Notes: generated from the sequence alone by a model not told the origin. DNA of 64,000 bases from Parvimonas micra (GCF_900637905.1 NZ_LR134472.1:620001-684000), one strand, 5' to 3'; positions 29,386-39,041 are shown, counted from the first letter of the stretch. Made by a program: numbers and translations.

Positions 29386-30045
29386 CTAAGCTCTTATATC
29401 AATATTTAATATCCACTTTTTATTAATATGTGCGAACAAAAATTGTAATGAACAAAGTAATAAAACAATAAAAATCAATATAATATCTGTATAATACTCG
29501 TAAATATCAGGATAAATCAGTCTGTATACATAAGTTAATAATATAATAGCAAAAGAATAGATATATCTATAAAAAGTTTTATTTATGCCCTTTCCCTTTT
29601 TTACAGAAATATTTTTATAAAGTAGAGCTAGGAAAGTAGCAAATTCTGAAACAAGCATTATCGCAAAATAAATCACTATTAAACTTAAAATTGTATTTAA
29701 TTCCATAATATTTGAAATTAATTCAGAATAAAAAATTTCATATATGATATAGAGCAAAAAATAAACCATCCCATATATTATACAGCTAAAAGTCTTAATC
29801 CTTGCAATTTTTTTTCTGCTAAATCCACTTATAAAAAGTTGATTAAATATATTTTTTCGAGAAAAAATGAAAGTTAAAAAACTCGCGGTTAAAATGGACA
29901 TAATAACTTCTGTATTTAAGTAAATATCAATATTCAAAAACTTTGCAAATGCTAAAAACACAAGCTCACTCAAAACGGAAAACAAAATTCCGATTAAAAA
30001 AGTTTCAAATAATACTTTTAAAGAAAATTTCAATCCATTTCTCAA
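29386..30045 (-). CDS. multi-pass membrane protein, probable partner of the degenerate ABC protein
   Basis: About 219 residues and six hydrophobic segments (for example VLFETFLIGILFSVLSELVF and the C-terminal IILIFIVLLLCSLQFLFAHI). No recognised motif; size and place after an ABC ATPase gene suggest a permease-like subunit. The best start is a TTG at 30045, seven bases after AGGAGGT; that site covers the last codons of the ATPase-like gene. An upstream ATG at 30081 overlaps the ATPase gene and lacks such a site. Function unknown. Confidence 0.65.
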   Translation of the reverse strand: MRNGLKFSLKVLFETFLIGILFSVLSELVFLAFAKFLNIDIYLNTEVIMSILTASFLTFIFSRKNIFNQLFISGFSRKKIARIKTFSCIIYGMVYFLLYIIYEIFYSELISNIMELNTILSLIVIYFAIMLVSEFATFLALLYKNISVKKGKGINKTFYRYIYSFAIILLTYVYRLIYPDIYEYYTDIILIFIVLLLCSLQFLFAHINKKWILNIDIRA

Positions 30046-30046
30046 T

Positions 30047-30898
30047 TTAATGACCTCCTTCAGATGCAGTAATTGCCTCATAAATTTCCTTTAAAGAAAC
30101 AGTTCTGCTTCCATGTGCTCTAATTTCGTCTTCATCTTTTGCTAAAACATAGGCTATTTTCAATTTAGAAAAATTTTTAAGAGTCCTAATTGCCAAAACA
30201 TCTCTGTCTTTTACAGCTGTACTTATCAAATCAACAGATCCGGAAATGGAATAAACCATTTTTTCGAGTTTTTCTCTACTTTCAAAAAGCGCAACTTTTT
30301 TATCCTTAATAATGATTATATAGTCAAGATAATCAAAAAAATAATTTACATTTTTACTATGGATTATTGGAGTATAGCCATTTCTTTTAAAATTCCCAAT
30401 TAAAATATCACTTAATTTTCTGATGTTCAAACTTGAAAGTCCAATCTCAGGTTTATTAAAAAGAAGATATTTTTTATTCATACAGATTGTGACAACAGTT
30501 TTAAAAATTGTACAATTTTGAACATTTTCTTCCACCTTGAACTTTTTATCAAGATCAAGCTTAAAAGAATCACAAAGCTCCAACGCATAAGATAAATCAA
30601 AATCCGAATTAAAATTGGATATATTCTTTAAAACCTGTCTTAGAGTATATCCGTCATAAAATTCCATTTTAGGACACATATAAATCAAATCTCTTGCATC
30701 TTCCGGCTCTTTCCCGTCAATTAAAACAGTTCCATCATCTTTGAAAGTATAATTACATAGAACATTAAAAATAGTTGTTCCGCCGGAATTAATTCTACCT
30801 AAAATTCCATAGGTTTTTCCCTCTTTAATCTCTAAATTAAAATCTTCAATCGCAACAAACTTCCCGTAATTTTTCTTTAAATTCTTAATTTCAATCAT
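30047..30898 (-). CDS. degenerate ABC transporter ATP-binding protein lacking catalytic residues
   Basis: 283 residues. The N-terminus IEIKNLKKNYGKFVAIEDFN and the overall pattern are those of an ABC ATPase. The Walker A reads GRINSGGT (34-41) with Gly40 in place of the essential Lys. The Walker B region reads YLLFNKPEIGL with Asn and Lys where Asp and Glu are expected. No LSGGQ signature is seen (VQNCT in its place). The frame is full length without stops, so it looks maintained as a non-hydrolysing protein rather than a fresh pseudogene. Its start abuts the mtnN stop, and the membrane protein follows directly. Confidence 0.82.
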   Translation of the reverse strand: MIEIKNLKKNYGKFVAIEDFNLEIKEGKTYGILGRINSGGTTIFNVLCNYTFKDDGTVLIDGKEPEDARDLIYMCPKMEFYDGYTLRQVLKNISNFNSDFDLSYALELCDSFKLDLDKKFKVEENVQNCTIFKTVVTICMNKKYLLFNKPEIGLSSLNIRKLSDILIGNFKRNGYTPIIHSKNVNYFFDYLDYIIIIKDKKVALFESREKLEKMVYSISGSVDLISTAVKDRDVLAIRTLKNFSKLKIAYVLAKDEDEIRAHGSRTVSLKEIYEAITASEGGH

Positions 30899-31588
30899 CT
30901 ATATTTCCTCTATAATATCTAAAATAATACTCTTAACAATCTTGGCAGATTCCAAAACAAAGGTTTCAAAATCACAATCTGCCTTCTCGTTTGCGTTGTC
31001 GGATATTGAGCGCAAAGCCAAATACTTAACACCATTCAAATGGCAAGTATGTATGATAGAACAGCTTTCCATTTCACAACAAAGGGAATTAAAATTTTGC
31101 TTTATCTTGTTTTTAATTTCCTTTTTGGCTACAAAAATATCTCCTGTTGCTATAATTCCTCTAAAAATTCTATTTTCAGGTAAAACTTTTTTCGCCTTTT
31201 CATAAGAAATATCAACTAATTTTTTATCAGCAACAAATTTTACATCTTTAAGTTCCGGAATTTGTCCCATTACATAACCCGCTTCAGTACAATCGAAATC
31301 GTGATAAAAATACTCCGTTCCTATAACCAAATCTCCAATTTTCACGTTGTCATCAGTAGAACCGGCAACCCCTATATTTATAATAATTTCCGGAGAAAAA
31401 TGATCTATCATACTTTGCGTATAAATTGCGGAGTTTACTTTCCCGATTCCACAAATACCAAGTACAACTTCTTTGTTAGAAATATTTGTAAGGTAAAAAG
31501 TAAAACAACCTCTTGTTACTTTTTCAGTCTCGATTTTATCTATAATTTCCATCAACTCTTCATTAAGAGCACTTATAATACCTATCAT
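30899..31588 (-). CDS. mtnN: 5'-methylthioadenosine/S-adenosylhomocysteine nucleosidase
   Basis: 229 residues. Family marks: IGIISALNEELMEI at the start, INIGVAGS, IIATGDIFV, the substrate-binding CCEMES and RSISDNA with the catalytic Asp. It hydrolyses MTA and SAH to adenine plus the thioribose or homocysteine. First gene of the run ending in glpK. GAGGTGAG precedes the ATG. Confidence 0.95.
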   Translation of the reverse strand: MIGIISALNEELMEIIDKIETEKVTRGCFTFYLTNISNKEVVLGICGIGKVNSAIYTQSMIDHFSPEIIINIGVAGSTDDNVKIGDLVIGTEYFYHDFDCTEAGYVMGQIPELKDVKFVADKKLVDISYEKAKKVLPENRIFRGIIATGDIFVAKKEIKNKIKQNFNSLCCEMESCSIIHTCHLNGVKYLALRSISDNANEKADCDFETFVLESAKIVKSIILDIIEEI

Positions 31589-31739
31589 ACACTCACCTCA
31601 TCTATATATTTTTTACTTAATTTCATAATAGACTTCTATAAAAGAACTCCACTTTATATGTATTTTGCCTTTAAAAATCGCAAAAATATAAAAATACAAA
31701 TTTTTTTCAAATTAAAAAATTTTTAAATTTTATTTAAGG

Positions 31740-32400
31740 TTCCTATGGCAAAATATATATATCCTAACCATGAGAAATAAATATTTATTAAAATTAGGTT
31801 TTTAGTAATACTAAGTGTAACCTAATTCAATCATACTTTCCACTTAATTCCCCAAAAAACGGAAAGGATGATAAAGGCTTTACGCCTATTACACTATAAT
31901 ATTTTTTGATAATTTTTTAAATTTATAGTGTAAATCTTATCTTTACTAAAATATAAAGATATTAAGCCAAAAGTAATACAATTTATTAAAATTAGATTTG
32001 CCATCTTAAAAGGTAAATCTAATTTTAATAGAATTTACTTTAAAAAATCAAAAATAGAATATCATAAACTCTTTTAATTATTTTTTCTAAAGATGATTAT
32101 GATAAAGTTAATATGACATAATTCTTTTTGATAATTTTTCCTAAAAGAATTGTGATGTAATAAATATATCTTTCCATACCGTATAAAATTTTTAGTTTTT
32201 TATTACATCATAATTCTTTTTTTATTTCATCATAATTTTTTTCTGACTATTTTAAAGTAATTATGGTGAAATAAAAGTATCTTTGCGGAGTAACTCCAAC
32301 TATTATATCATAATCCTCTTTTTGATTACTATTTTTAAAGATGATTATGATGAAATTAATATAGTTTTACTTTGTAAAACTATATTAATTATAACATATC
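31740..32400. repeat. family B array of AT-rich hairpins with a conserved loop
   Basis: The gap 31589-32463 has no gene. It is a chain of at least six hairpins: ATTAGGTT..AACCTAAT near 31793, ACTATAATATT..TTTATAGT near 31892, AATTAGATTTGCC..GGTAAATCTAATT near 32005, CATAATTCTTTT..AAAAGAATTGTG near 32118, ATCATAATCCTCTTT..AAAGATGATTATGAT near 32309, and a perfect ATTAATATAGTTTTAC-ttt-GTAAAACTATATTAAT near 32357. Several loops read TTTTTGAT(A/T)A-TTTTT. Confidence 0.8.
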
Positions 32401-32463
32401 AAACAATTATAAAAAAGGGAATTTTCTTTGTTTTTCAAAGTTTTTCAGAAATTTTCACAAAAA

Positions 32464-32492
32464 AAAAGTGTGGAACGGTGTTCCACACTTTT
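32464..32492 (-). terminator. Rho-independent terminator of the first oligopeptide-binding gene
   Basis: AAAAGTGTGGAAC and GTTCCACACTTTT pair; T run on the minus strand. Confidence 0.88.
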
Positions 32493-32508
32493 GTATTATA
32501 AATTATAT

Positions 32509-34314
32509 CTATTTATCAACTTCAGGTGCATCTTTAGTCAATTCTATATCAGAATTTCTGAAAGGTGCTTTTCCTTCTTGAGGTGATGAAATATCATATT
32601 TTTTAACTCTGTTATTTACAAATGCTTTTGTAGTACTTGAGAATACCGGAACAACAATAGCTTCATCATTAATTAAGTATTTACTTAATTCAGCATAATG
32701 TTTCTTTCTAACTTCCGGATCAGTATTGTCAAGACTTACGATATTAGCTAAAAGCTTATCCAATTCCGGAGAAGTAAATCTTTGGAAGTTAAATGATTCA
32801 TGTTTTCCATAGAAACCGCTTGGATCCGGATTTGAACCTGTGCTCCATCCACCCATATAAACATCTATTTCAGGATCATCTGCACCAAGTTTTTCATAGA
32901 AAGAGTTGAATTCTATAAGTCTACCAGTAGTAAGTTCAACATCTAAACCTATTGCTTTCCATTGTTGTATTAAGAATGATACTGTAGGTTCTTGAGTTGC
33001 TCCACCTTGCATTGCAGCAAACTTAATTTTTAATGGCTTACCATTTTTATCTTCTCTTATTCCGTCACCATTAGTATCTTTATATCCTGCTTCATCAAGA
33101 AGTTTTTTAGCTTCTTCTAAATTGTATTTAATTCCTTGATAGTCTTTGTCATAAATTGTTGAGAACATTGGAGGAATTATTTGATATAGAGGAATACTTA
33201 AACCTTTTTGTAATTTTTTGTTTATTGTATCTCTATCAACAGCCATAGCCATTGCTTTTCTCAAATTCTTATCAGCCATTTTTGCATCAGGATTTGTTAC
33301 AACTTCACCTTTGTCTTTATCATATTTTCCTAATTTAAATCCTAAATAATTATAACCGCCATAGTAATTACTAGCAATTTTACCATTCTTTAAAGCAGCA
33401 AATTTTTCGTACAAATCAGAACTGAAAGAATCTATAATATCATATTCTCCTGATTTTGATGCAGCAACTACTTGTGATGATGGAACTATTTTAATTTCCA
33501 TTCTCGGAGTTTTAGGTTTACCAAAAGCGTAATATGGATTTGCTTCTGCAACAACTTGTTGTCCAGGTACTATTTCCTTAATTACATGAGATCCGCATGA
33601 TAATGGATGCTTTCTTGTAGCTTCATGAGATTCTTGTTCTTTAATAGGAATATCTTTGTAAACGTGATCTGGTACCGGATTATAAGGAATTCCCTTGCCC
33701 CAGTAAATTGAGTGGTCAAATTCTTTAAAAGTAATTTCTAAATGTTTGTCATCTATAATTTTAACACCGGAAACATCTTTAGCTTTTCCGTCATGATATT
33801 CTTTCATACCTACAACATTAAGATAGTCAGTACCAAAACGTACACCTTCATAATCTTTATGTCCAATTATTAAATAATATCTCAAAAAGTCTTTTGCAGT
33901 AACAGGAACACCGTCACTCCAAGTTGCTTTTTCATGAATTGTTATAATTGCTTTCTTTTCTTTAGGTTTGAATTCAATTTTACCTTGTCCGGTATTTCCG
34001 TTTTTATAGTCAGGGTCTGAATCGAAAAATCCTCCCATTCCAACCCAATTCATAATAGTCATATCAAAGTTATCTTGAGCAAAAGCTTCATGAAATACTC
34101 CTTTAAAAGGTGATTCCCCAATTATACCTATTTTTAGAGTACCATTTTCAATAGCATTTCCTTCATTTTCAACTACCGGATTAGGTTTAAATCCTGTTTC
34201 TTCCTTCTTACCATCTTTGCCGTCTTTTCCATCTTTTCCACTCTTAGCTCCGCAGCCTGAAAGTATCATCAAACCCGCTAAAGCCAAAGCAGTTAATTTT
34301 GACGCTTTTTTCAT
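32509..34314 (-). CDS. oligopeptide ABC transporter substrate-binding lipoprotein (OppA-like)
   Basis: About 601 residues. Signal MKKASKLTALALAGLMILSGC with lipobox LSGC, then a repetitive KDGKDGKDGK spacer and a family 5 extracellular solute-binding domain: GKIEFKPKEKKAIITIHEKATWSDG, VTAKDFLRYY, KNLRKAMAMAVDRD and the calcium-like DTNGDGIREDKNG. ATG at 34314 follows AAGGAGG; upstream in-frame codons are not used. It delivers peptides to a membrane transporter, but no oppBCDF genes are in the window. A close paralogue follows upstream. Confidence 0.9.
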   Translation of the reverse strand: MKKASKLTALALAGLMILSGCGAKSGKDGKDGKDGKKEETGFKPNPVVENEGNAIENGTLKIGIIGESPFKGVFHEAFAQDNFDMTIMNWVGMGGFFDSDPDYKNGNTGQGKIEFKPKEKKAIITIHEKATWSDGVPVTAKDFLRYYLIIGHKDYEGVRFGTDYLNVVGMKEYHDGKAKDVSGVKIIDDKHLEITFKEFDHSIYWGKGIPYNPVPDHVYKDIPIKEQESHEATRKHPLSCGSHVIKEIVPGQQVVAEANPYYAFGKPKTPRMEIKIVPSSQVVAASKSGEYDIIDSFSSDLYEKFAALKNGKIASNYYGGYNYLGFKLGKYDKDKGEVVTNPDAKMADKNLRKAMAMAVDRDTINKKLQKGLSIPLYQIIPPMFSTIYDKDYQGIKYNLEEAKKLLDEAGYKDTNGDGIREDKNGKPLKIKFAAMQGGATQEPTVSFLIQQWKAIGLDVELTTGRLIEFNSFYEKLGADDPEIDVYMGGWSTGSNPDPSGFYGKHESFNFQRFTSPELDKLLANIVSLDNTDPEVRKKHYAELSKYLINDEAIVVPVFSSTTKAFVNNRVKKYDISSPQEGKAPFRNSDIELTKDAPEVDK

Positions 34315-34456
34315 CTTAAGTCCTCCTTGAGAAAAAATAATTATTTTCAAGATAAATCGTTTTCTAATGAGCACAACACTACATTACAAGTGTAAATGCA
34401 AATTCTCTTGAGTAAAACTCAATCTCCATAAAACATATCTTATCTTTACAATAAGG

Positions 34457-34465
34457 ATTATAGCA
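34457..34465 (-). promoter_or_regulatory. extended -10 promoter of the first oligopeptide-binding gene
   Basis: TGCTATAAT on the minus strand, about 145 bases before the start, with no good -35. The rest of the gap 34315-34744 is featureless AT-rich DNA. Confidence 0.5.
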
Positions 34466-34744
34466 CAAGAAATCTTAAAATAAAAGGTTTTTTTAAATAA
34501 ATTAAAAAATAGTCATTCTTTTTAAATAAAATAAAGTTTTATTGCTTAAATTAAGTATTTAAGTTTTAAACTTAAGTAAAAAATTTTTTGAAGATATAAT
34601 GGCTTGTTTTCAATGTTGAAAATATTTTTAAAACATTTTAAAACTAAAATTTATAAATTTTTTTATTTTTGAAAAAAATTACATTTTTTTAATAATTTAT
34701 GTGCTTTGTAATTTTAATCACAATTTGTTATATAGAAAGCAAAA

Positions 34745-34768
34745 AAGAAACCACTCGCGTGGTTTCTT
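34745..34768 (-). terminator. Rho-independent terminator of the second oligopeptide-binding gene
   Basis: AAGAAACCAC-tcgc-GTGGTTTCTT with T run on the minus strand. Confidence 0.88.
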
Positions 34769-34790
34769 CAATATCAATCTTTACTATTTC

Positions 34791-36560
34791 CTATTTAACA
34801 GGTGAGTCAGCTGTTAATTCAACATCAAACAATCCGAAATTTGAACCAGGAGTTATATCCCATTTTTTAACTCTGTTATTTACAGCTACTATACCTTTTC
34901 TGAATAATGTAGGTACAACAGGTACATTTTCAAACATATAGTTTGCGAATTCTTTATATGCCTTTGCTCTGTAATCTTTATCAACAGCTTCGACAGAATT
35001 AATTTTATCAAAAATCTTATCTAATTCTTCACTTGAAAATCTTGAGAAGTTAAATTGAGCTTTTCTTCCATAAAGACCTGTAGGATTAGGATTTGATCCT
35101 GTTCCCCAAGCTGCTTGGTAAATATCTATTTCAGGATCATCAGCTTGAACTTTTTCATAGAATGAGTTAAATTCTATAAGTCTTCCAGTAGTAAGTTCAA
35201 CGTCTAATCCGATTGATTTCCATTGTTGAATATAGTAGTTAGCTATAGGTTCAGCAATAGCTCCACCTGACATTGAAGCAAATTTAATCTTAAATGGTTT
35301 ACCGTTTTTATCTTCTCTTATTCCGTCACCATTAGTATCTTTATATCCTGCTTCATCAAGAAGTTTCTTAGCTTTTTCTAAATCATAAGTATAACCTTTT
35401 AATGATTCGTCATAATATTCTTTAAATGCAGGAATCATAAGTTGTGTCGCATTTCTTCTTAAACCTTGATAGAATTTTTCACCAACTTGGTTATTATCAA
35501 TTGCATAAGCCATAGCTTGACGTAATTTAACATCCGCCATTTTTGCATTAGGATCTGTTACAACTTCTTTCTTTGTATTATCCCATTTACCAAGTTTAAA
35601 CCCTATATAAGTATAAGATAATTCATCTTGAATACCTAATTTAACATTCTTTAAGTCTTTAACTTTGCTATAAAGGTCTGAATTTAATCCAACAGTTAAA
35701 TCATATTCACCTGCTTGTAAAGCAGCAACAATTTGTGATGATGGAACAATTTTCCATACAACTTTTTTAACCTTTGGTTGACCCTTGTAGTAATGTGGGT
35801 TAGCTTCAAAAACAACTTGTTGTCCGGGAACTATTTCTTTAATATAGTAAGGTCCAGGAGACAATGGGTTCTTTCTAGTGATGTCATGTGCTTCTTGTTC
35901 TTTAACAGGAATGTCTTTCAATTTATGACTTGGAACCGGTTCGAAAGGAATTCCACCACCCCAAAGAATACCAGGATTGAATTTCTTAAAGTGGATTTCA
36001 AATTTCTTATCACTCAAAGTTTTAAAACCTGAAATTTCTTTGCTTTCACCTTTATTATATTCTTCTATACCAACTACATTTCTCATATCGTCGTCGAAAC
36101 GAACACCTGTATAATCCTTATGTGCTACGATTTTATAATATTCTAAAAAGTCTGCGGAAGTTACCGGAGTTCCGTCATTCCATGTATATTTTTCATGAAT
36201 AGTTATGATTGCCTTCTTTTCTTCTGGTTTAAATTCAATATCTGCACCGCCACCATTTACTAATCTGTAGTTTTCATCAATTTTAAATGTACCGTTTGTA
36301 GAATAAGCCAAAATTTCCATATCAGGATTACCACTTGCAAAAGCTTGATGGAAAATACCAGTAAATGGTGAATCATTTATATATGCAACTTTAAGTGTCG
36401 CATTTTCAACTGCTTTTCCTTCATTTTCAACAACCAAATTATCTTGGATTCCAACTTTTTTGTCATCCTTCTTTGATTCGTTTGATCCGCCTTTACTACA
36501 AGCGGAGAATAAAAACGTTGTTGCTAAACATAACGCAACGATTTTTGATAATTTTTTCAT
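34791..36560 (-). CDS. oligopeptide ABC transporter substrate-binding lipoprotein, paralogue
   Basis: About 589 residues. Lipoprotein signal KKLSKIVALCLATTFLFSAC, then the same family 5 binding fold; shared stretches with the first copy include YKDTNGDGIREDKNGKP, LTTGRLIEFNSFYEK and VPGQQVV.EANP.Y. The start ATG at 36560 is eight bases after GGGGGA. It has its own promoter (36719-36747) and terminator, so the two paralogues are separately controlled and may bind different peptides. Confidence 0.9.
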   Translation of the reverse strand: MKKLSKIVALCLATTFLFSACSKGGSNESKKDDKKVGIQDNLVVENEGKAVENATLKVAYINDSPFTGIFHQAFASGNPDMEILAYSTNGTFKIDENYRLVNGGGADIEFKPEEKKAIITIHEKYTWNDGTPVTSADFLEYYKIVAHKDYTGVRFDDDMRNVVGIEEYNKGESKEISGFKTLSDKKFEIHFKKFNPGILWGGGIPFEPVPSHKLKDIPVKEQEAHDITRKNPLSPGPYYIKEIVPGQQVVFEANPHYYKGQPKVKKVVWKIVPSSQIVAALQAGEYDLTVGLNSDLYSKVKDLKNVKLGIQDELSYTYIGFKLGKWDNTKKEVVTDPNAKMADVKLRQAMAYAIDNNQVGEKFYQGLRRNATQLMIPAFKEYYDESLKGYTYDLEKAKKLLDEAGYKDTNGDGIREDKNGKPFKIKFASMSGGAIAEPIANYYIQQWKSIGLDVELTTGRLIEFNSFYEKVQADDPEIDIYQAAWGTGSNPNPTGLYGRKAQFNFSRFSSEELDKIFDKINSVEAVDKDYRAKAYKEFANYMFENVPVVPTLFRKGIVAVNNRVKKWDITPGSNFGLFDVELTADSPVK

Positions 36561-36718
36561 ACCTAAATCCCCCTTTATGTATTTACACGATCCATACATC
36601 GTGCAACAAGCGATTAATTACATTACTAATTGCTCGCTTTATTGTGTTAGATAAAAAAGACAAAATTAAGAAGTGTTTTTTCACTTCCTTCCTTATTTTT
36701 TCTAACTAACTTTACCAT

Positions 36719-36747
36719 ATTATACTATATAAAAAAATTTTTTGCAA
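36719..36747 (-). promoter_or_regulatory. promoter of the second oligopeptide-binding gene
   Basis: TTGCAA, 17-base spacer, TATAAT on the minus strand, about 160 bases before the start codon. Confidence 0.7.
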
Positions 36748-36941
36748 TAGTTTTTTATAAAAAATTGTATAATTATAAAATTTTTATTTTAATTATTAAA
36801 TAAATCATAGTAAATTCATAGTAAAGTTGTGATTTTTAGAACTTTAGCAAGATTTGTTTTGAAAAATATTTTTACTAAAAACGTATTCTTATTTTTTTAT
36901 ATAATTTACTCATAAAATCAAAGCAATCTTTTTAACAAAAA

Positions 36942-36970
36942 ATGCAGACAAACTTTCATTTAATCTGCAT
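36942..36970 (-). terminator. Rho-independent terminator of the second padR cassette
   Basis: ATGCAGA and TCTGCAT with flanking A/T pairs; T run on the minus strand. Confidence 0.75.
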
Positions 36971-36985
36971 CTTTTTTAGCACATT

Positions 36986-38062
36986 TTATTTAATTTCTTT
37001 TAAGTCTACTACTTTTCCCAAATCACCTTGAATTAATGAATTATCCATTGCTGTTCTGAATATTTTTTCGCTATCGATATTTATAATTTTTCTTGCGGTT
37101 TTTTTGTTTTTGTTAGACTCGTTTATTACAAAACTTTTTTCTTCACCATTAACTTTGTATTTAACTACAATTTCTCCTGAACTTGGCATTCCTTCAAGTA
37201 CGACCTTCTTTGCACCGGTGATATTTAAATCTGTTGTCAATGAATTTAAATTGACTTCGATAAAATCTTTGACATTTTTTGTGTCTACATTGACAGTAGC
37301 CAAATTGTCTTTACTTTCATTTTCACTATAAGCCATACCTCTTCCCGCTATCAATAATTTTTGAATTTTTCCGGTAGTATAATTCAATATTTTTAGATTA
37401 GTATTTGGAATCTCTATTTTTTCGTCATTTACATCTTTGATAGTGAATTCATCAAATTGATTAAGTACCTCCTTAATGTTTTTTCCTGAAAATAATTTTT
37501 TATCATAAGCACTGTAAGTCAATTCTTTTTTCAATAAATCATTATCTTTATTCCCCATTACTGTTCCCATAATTTCAATAGGTTTTTTAACTTCTATGAC
37601 TATTTTAGTTTTATCATCTTTTTTAGAAGAACTTACAAACGAAGACGAAAATTTACTATATATCACAGAATCATCAATAATTCTGGTTATGAGGTCAAAT
37701 TTTGAACTATTTTTCAAGTTTATTCTTCTTGTTATTACTCCTACTTTATTTCCACTTTTTTCGTCAAAATTTACTTCGTTTTCAAAGTATTTGTCTTTGT
37801 AAGTTACAGTTATACGGCTAAAATTATCTTGACTTTTTTTAATTTCTACATTGTAACCCTCATATTCGCTTAAGTCCAAATATTTTATTTCTTTTTCTGT
37901 CTTCAAAATTTCTTTGGTACTGTAAGTCGATTTTTTCTCAATTTCTTCATCGACTCTTCTTTGAACTTCACAAAACATCTTATAGGAGCCTGTAAAACCT
38001 ATAGCTATTAAAGAAAAAGAAGTTATTGCCAATACTTTAAGTTTAAAATATTTACCTCTCAT
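36986..38062 (-). CDS. membrane-anchored DUF4097-like protein of the second PadR cassette
   Basis: About 358 residues. One N-terminal membrane segment (KLKVLAITSFSLIAIGFTGS), then an extracytoplasmic beta-rich region (LDLSEYEGYNVEIKKS ... VNVDTKNVKDFIEVNLNSL ... VLEGMPSSGEIVVKYKVNG) resembling DUF4097 putative adhesin domains. Similarity is by pattern and position, so the domain call is moderate. Start ATG 38062 follows AGGAGG and overlaps the end of the DUF1700 gene. Last gene of the padR-DUF1700-DUF4097 cassette. Function unknown; an envelope-stress role is inferred from PadR/HAAS cassettes elsewhere. Confidence 0.7.
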   Translation of the reverse strand: MRGKYFKLKVLAITSFSLIAIGFTGSYKMFCEVQRRVDEEIEKKSTYSTKEILKTEKEIKYLDLSEYEGYNVEIKKSQDNFSRITVTYKDKYFENEVNFDEKSGNKVGVITRRINLKNSSKFDLITRIIDDSVIYSKFSSSFVSSSKKDDKTKIVIEVKKPIEIMGTVMGNKDNDLLKKELTYSAYDKKLFSGKNIKEVLNQFDEFTIKDVNDEKIEIPNTNLKILNYTTGKIQKLLIAGRGMAYSENESKDNLATVNVDTKNVKDFIEVNLNSLTTDLNITGAKKVVLEGMPSSGEIVVKYKVNGEEKSFVINESNKNKKTARKIINIDSEKIFRTAMDNSLIQGDLGKVVDLKEIK

Positions 38063-39041
38063 ATTCGTCCTCCTTCGTTTTTCGCCCATAAACTCTTGAG
38101 TACATAAATTTTATTTTTATCCAATCATTATATTTCAACACTAATCTGTATATGAATATTGAATAATATTTAATTAAAATACTCATAGCTATGAAAAGTC
38201 CTATAGCAAGCATTATCGGAAAAACTACCCACAAAAAACTAAGTGATAATGATGACAATGCAGTTAGAGTAATCGGTGTTAAGAAGATTGCAAGTCCAAC
38301 TCCAAAAACAGTCATACCTACAAACAAAAACCAAATTCCTCCCAAAATTATAAGCATTATTGCAAAGAATAGAGAAATTATTATAAGGAAAAACATTCCC
38401 TTTGAAAAGATAAATATTAGCATCAGATTAACAATAGCCATAAGGAAAGTTAAGTTAAATCCTACTTCTAAAATGTCTCTCGCACCTCGAAATGCAAATG
38501 CAAAATAGAACATTATGAATAAAATATTCACGAGTGTCAAAAATTTCCCCGCCCTTGTCTGTAATCCTCTATTTGTTCTTACTAAAAAGGATATTGAAAT
38601 AATGTATACTCCCAGCATTTCTGTAATTCCTGCTAGAAATCTAAAGCCCAAAAATGCTTCTATAACTGAAAATATAGCAAGAAACATAAATGAAAAAATG
38701 CCATATTTTTCAATAACTTTATCACATTTGTTCTCCATAATTTCAATTTCTCTATTTGAATATCTATCTGATAAGCCTTTTTCAAACCAGCGGTCAAATT
38801 TTTTACTTAAGTTCAAAAAAACTCCCTGCTTTTTTGAAACATTTTTTTCTTCAGCTCTAAGCTCTTGAACGATTATTTTTGGAGAACCGAGCTCTAAAAT
38901 AATTTCTTGTTCAGTTTTTCCGTCTAATTTACCATTTAAGAAATATTCTTCGTAATCTCTTAAAATATCCAAACTTTCTTCTTCTGAATAATATTTTAAA
39001 AGATAATCATTTAAGACATCCAAGTATTCAACCTTATTCAT
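38052..39041 (-). CDS. DUF1700 (HAAS) family membrane protein
   Basis: About 329 residues. N-terminal HAAS helix-rich domain: YLDVLNDYLLKYYSEEESL, ILRDYEEYFLNG and ELGSPKIIVQEL. About seven hydrophobic segments follow (from about 115 to 300). The start overlaps the PadR gene, as in the first cassette. Here the DUF4097-like part is a separate gene, while at 3299-4561 both parts are on one polypeptide. Confidence 0.85.
   Translation of the reverse strand: MNKVEYLDVLNDYLLKYYSEEESLDILRDYEEYFLNGKLDGKTEQEIILELGSPKIIVQELRAEEKNVSKKQGVFLNLSKKFDRWFEKGLSDRYSNREIEIMENKCDKVIEKYGIFSFMFLAIFSVIEAFLGFRFLAGITEMLGVYIISISFLVRTNRGLQTRAGKFLTLVNILFIMFYFAFAFRGARDILEVGFNLTFLMAIVNLMLIFIFSKGMFFLIIISLFFAIMLIILGGIWFLFVGMTVFGVGLAIFLTPITLTALSSLSLSFLWVVFPIMLAIGLFIAMSILIKYYSIFIYRLVLKYNDWIKIKFMYSRVYGRKTKEDEYER

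Noticed and set aside
30047-30898. Calling the ABC protein a pseudogene
   Set aside because: The frame is full length, tightly packed in an operon and has a normal start, so a maintained inactive protein is at least as likely.
31740-32400. Possible CRISPR array
   Set aside because: The repeated units are hairpins with variable stems and no constant direct repeat with unique spacers; no cas genes nearby.
38191-38868. Plus-strand frames opposite the DUF1700 gene
   Set aside because: Antisense shadows without ribosome-binding sites.
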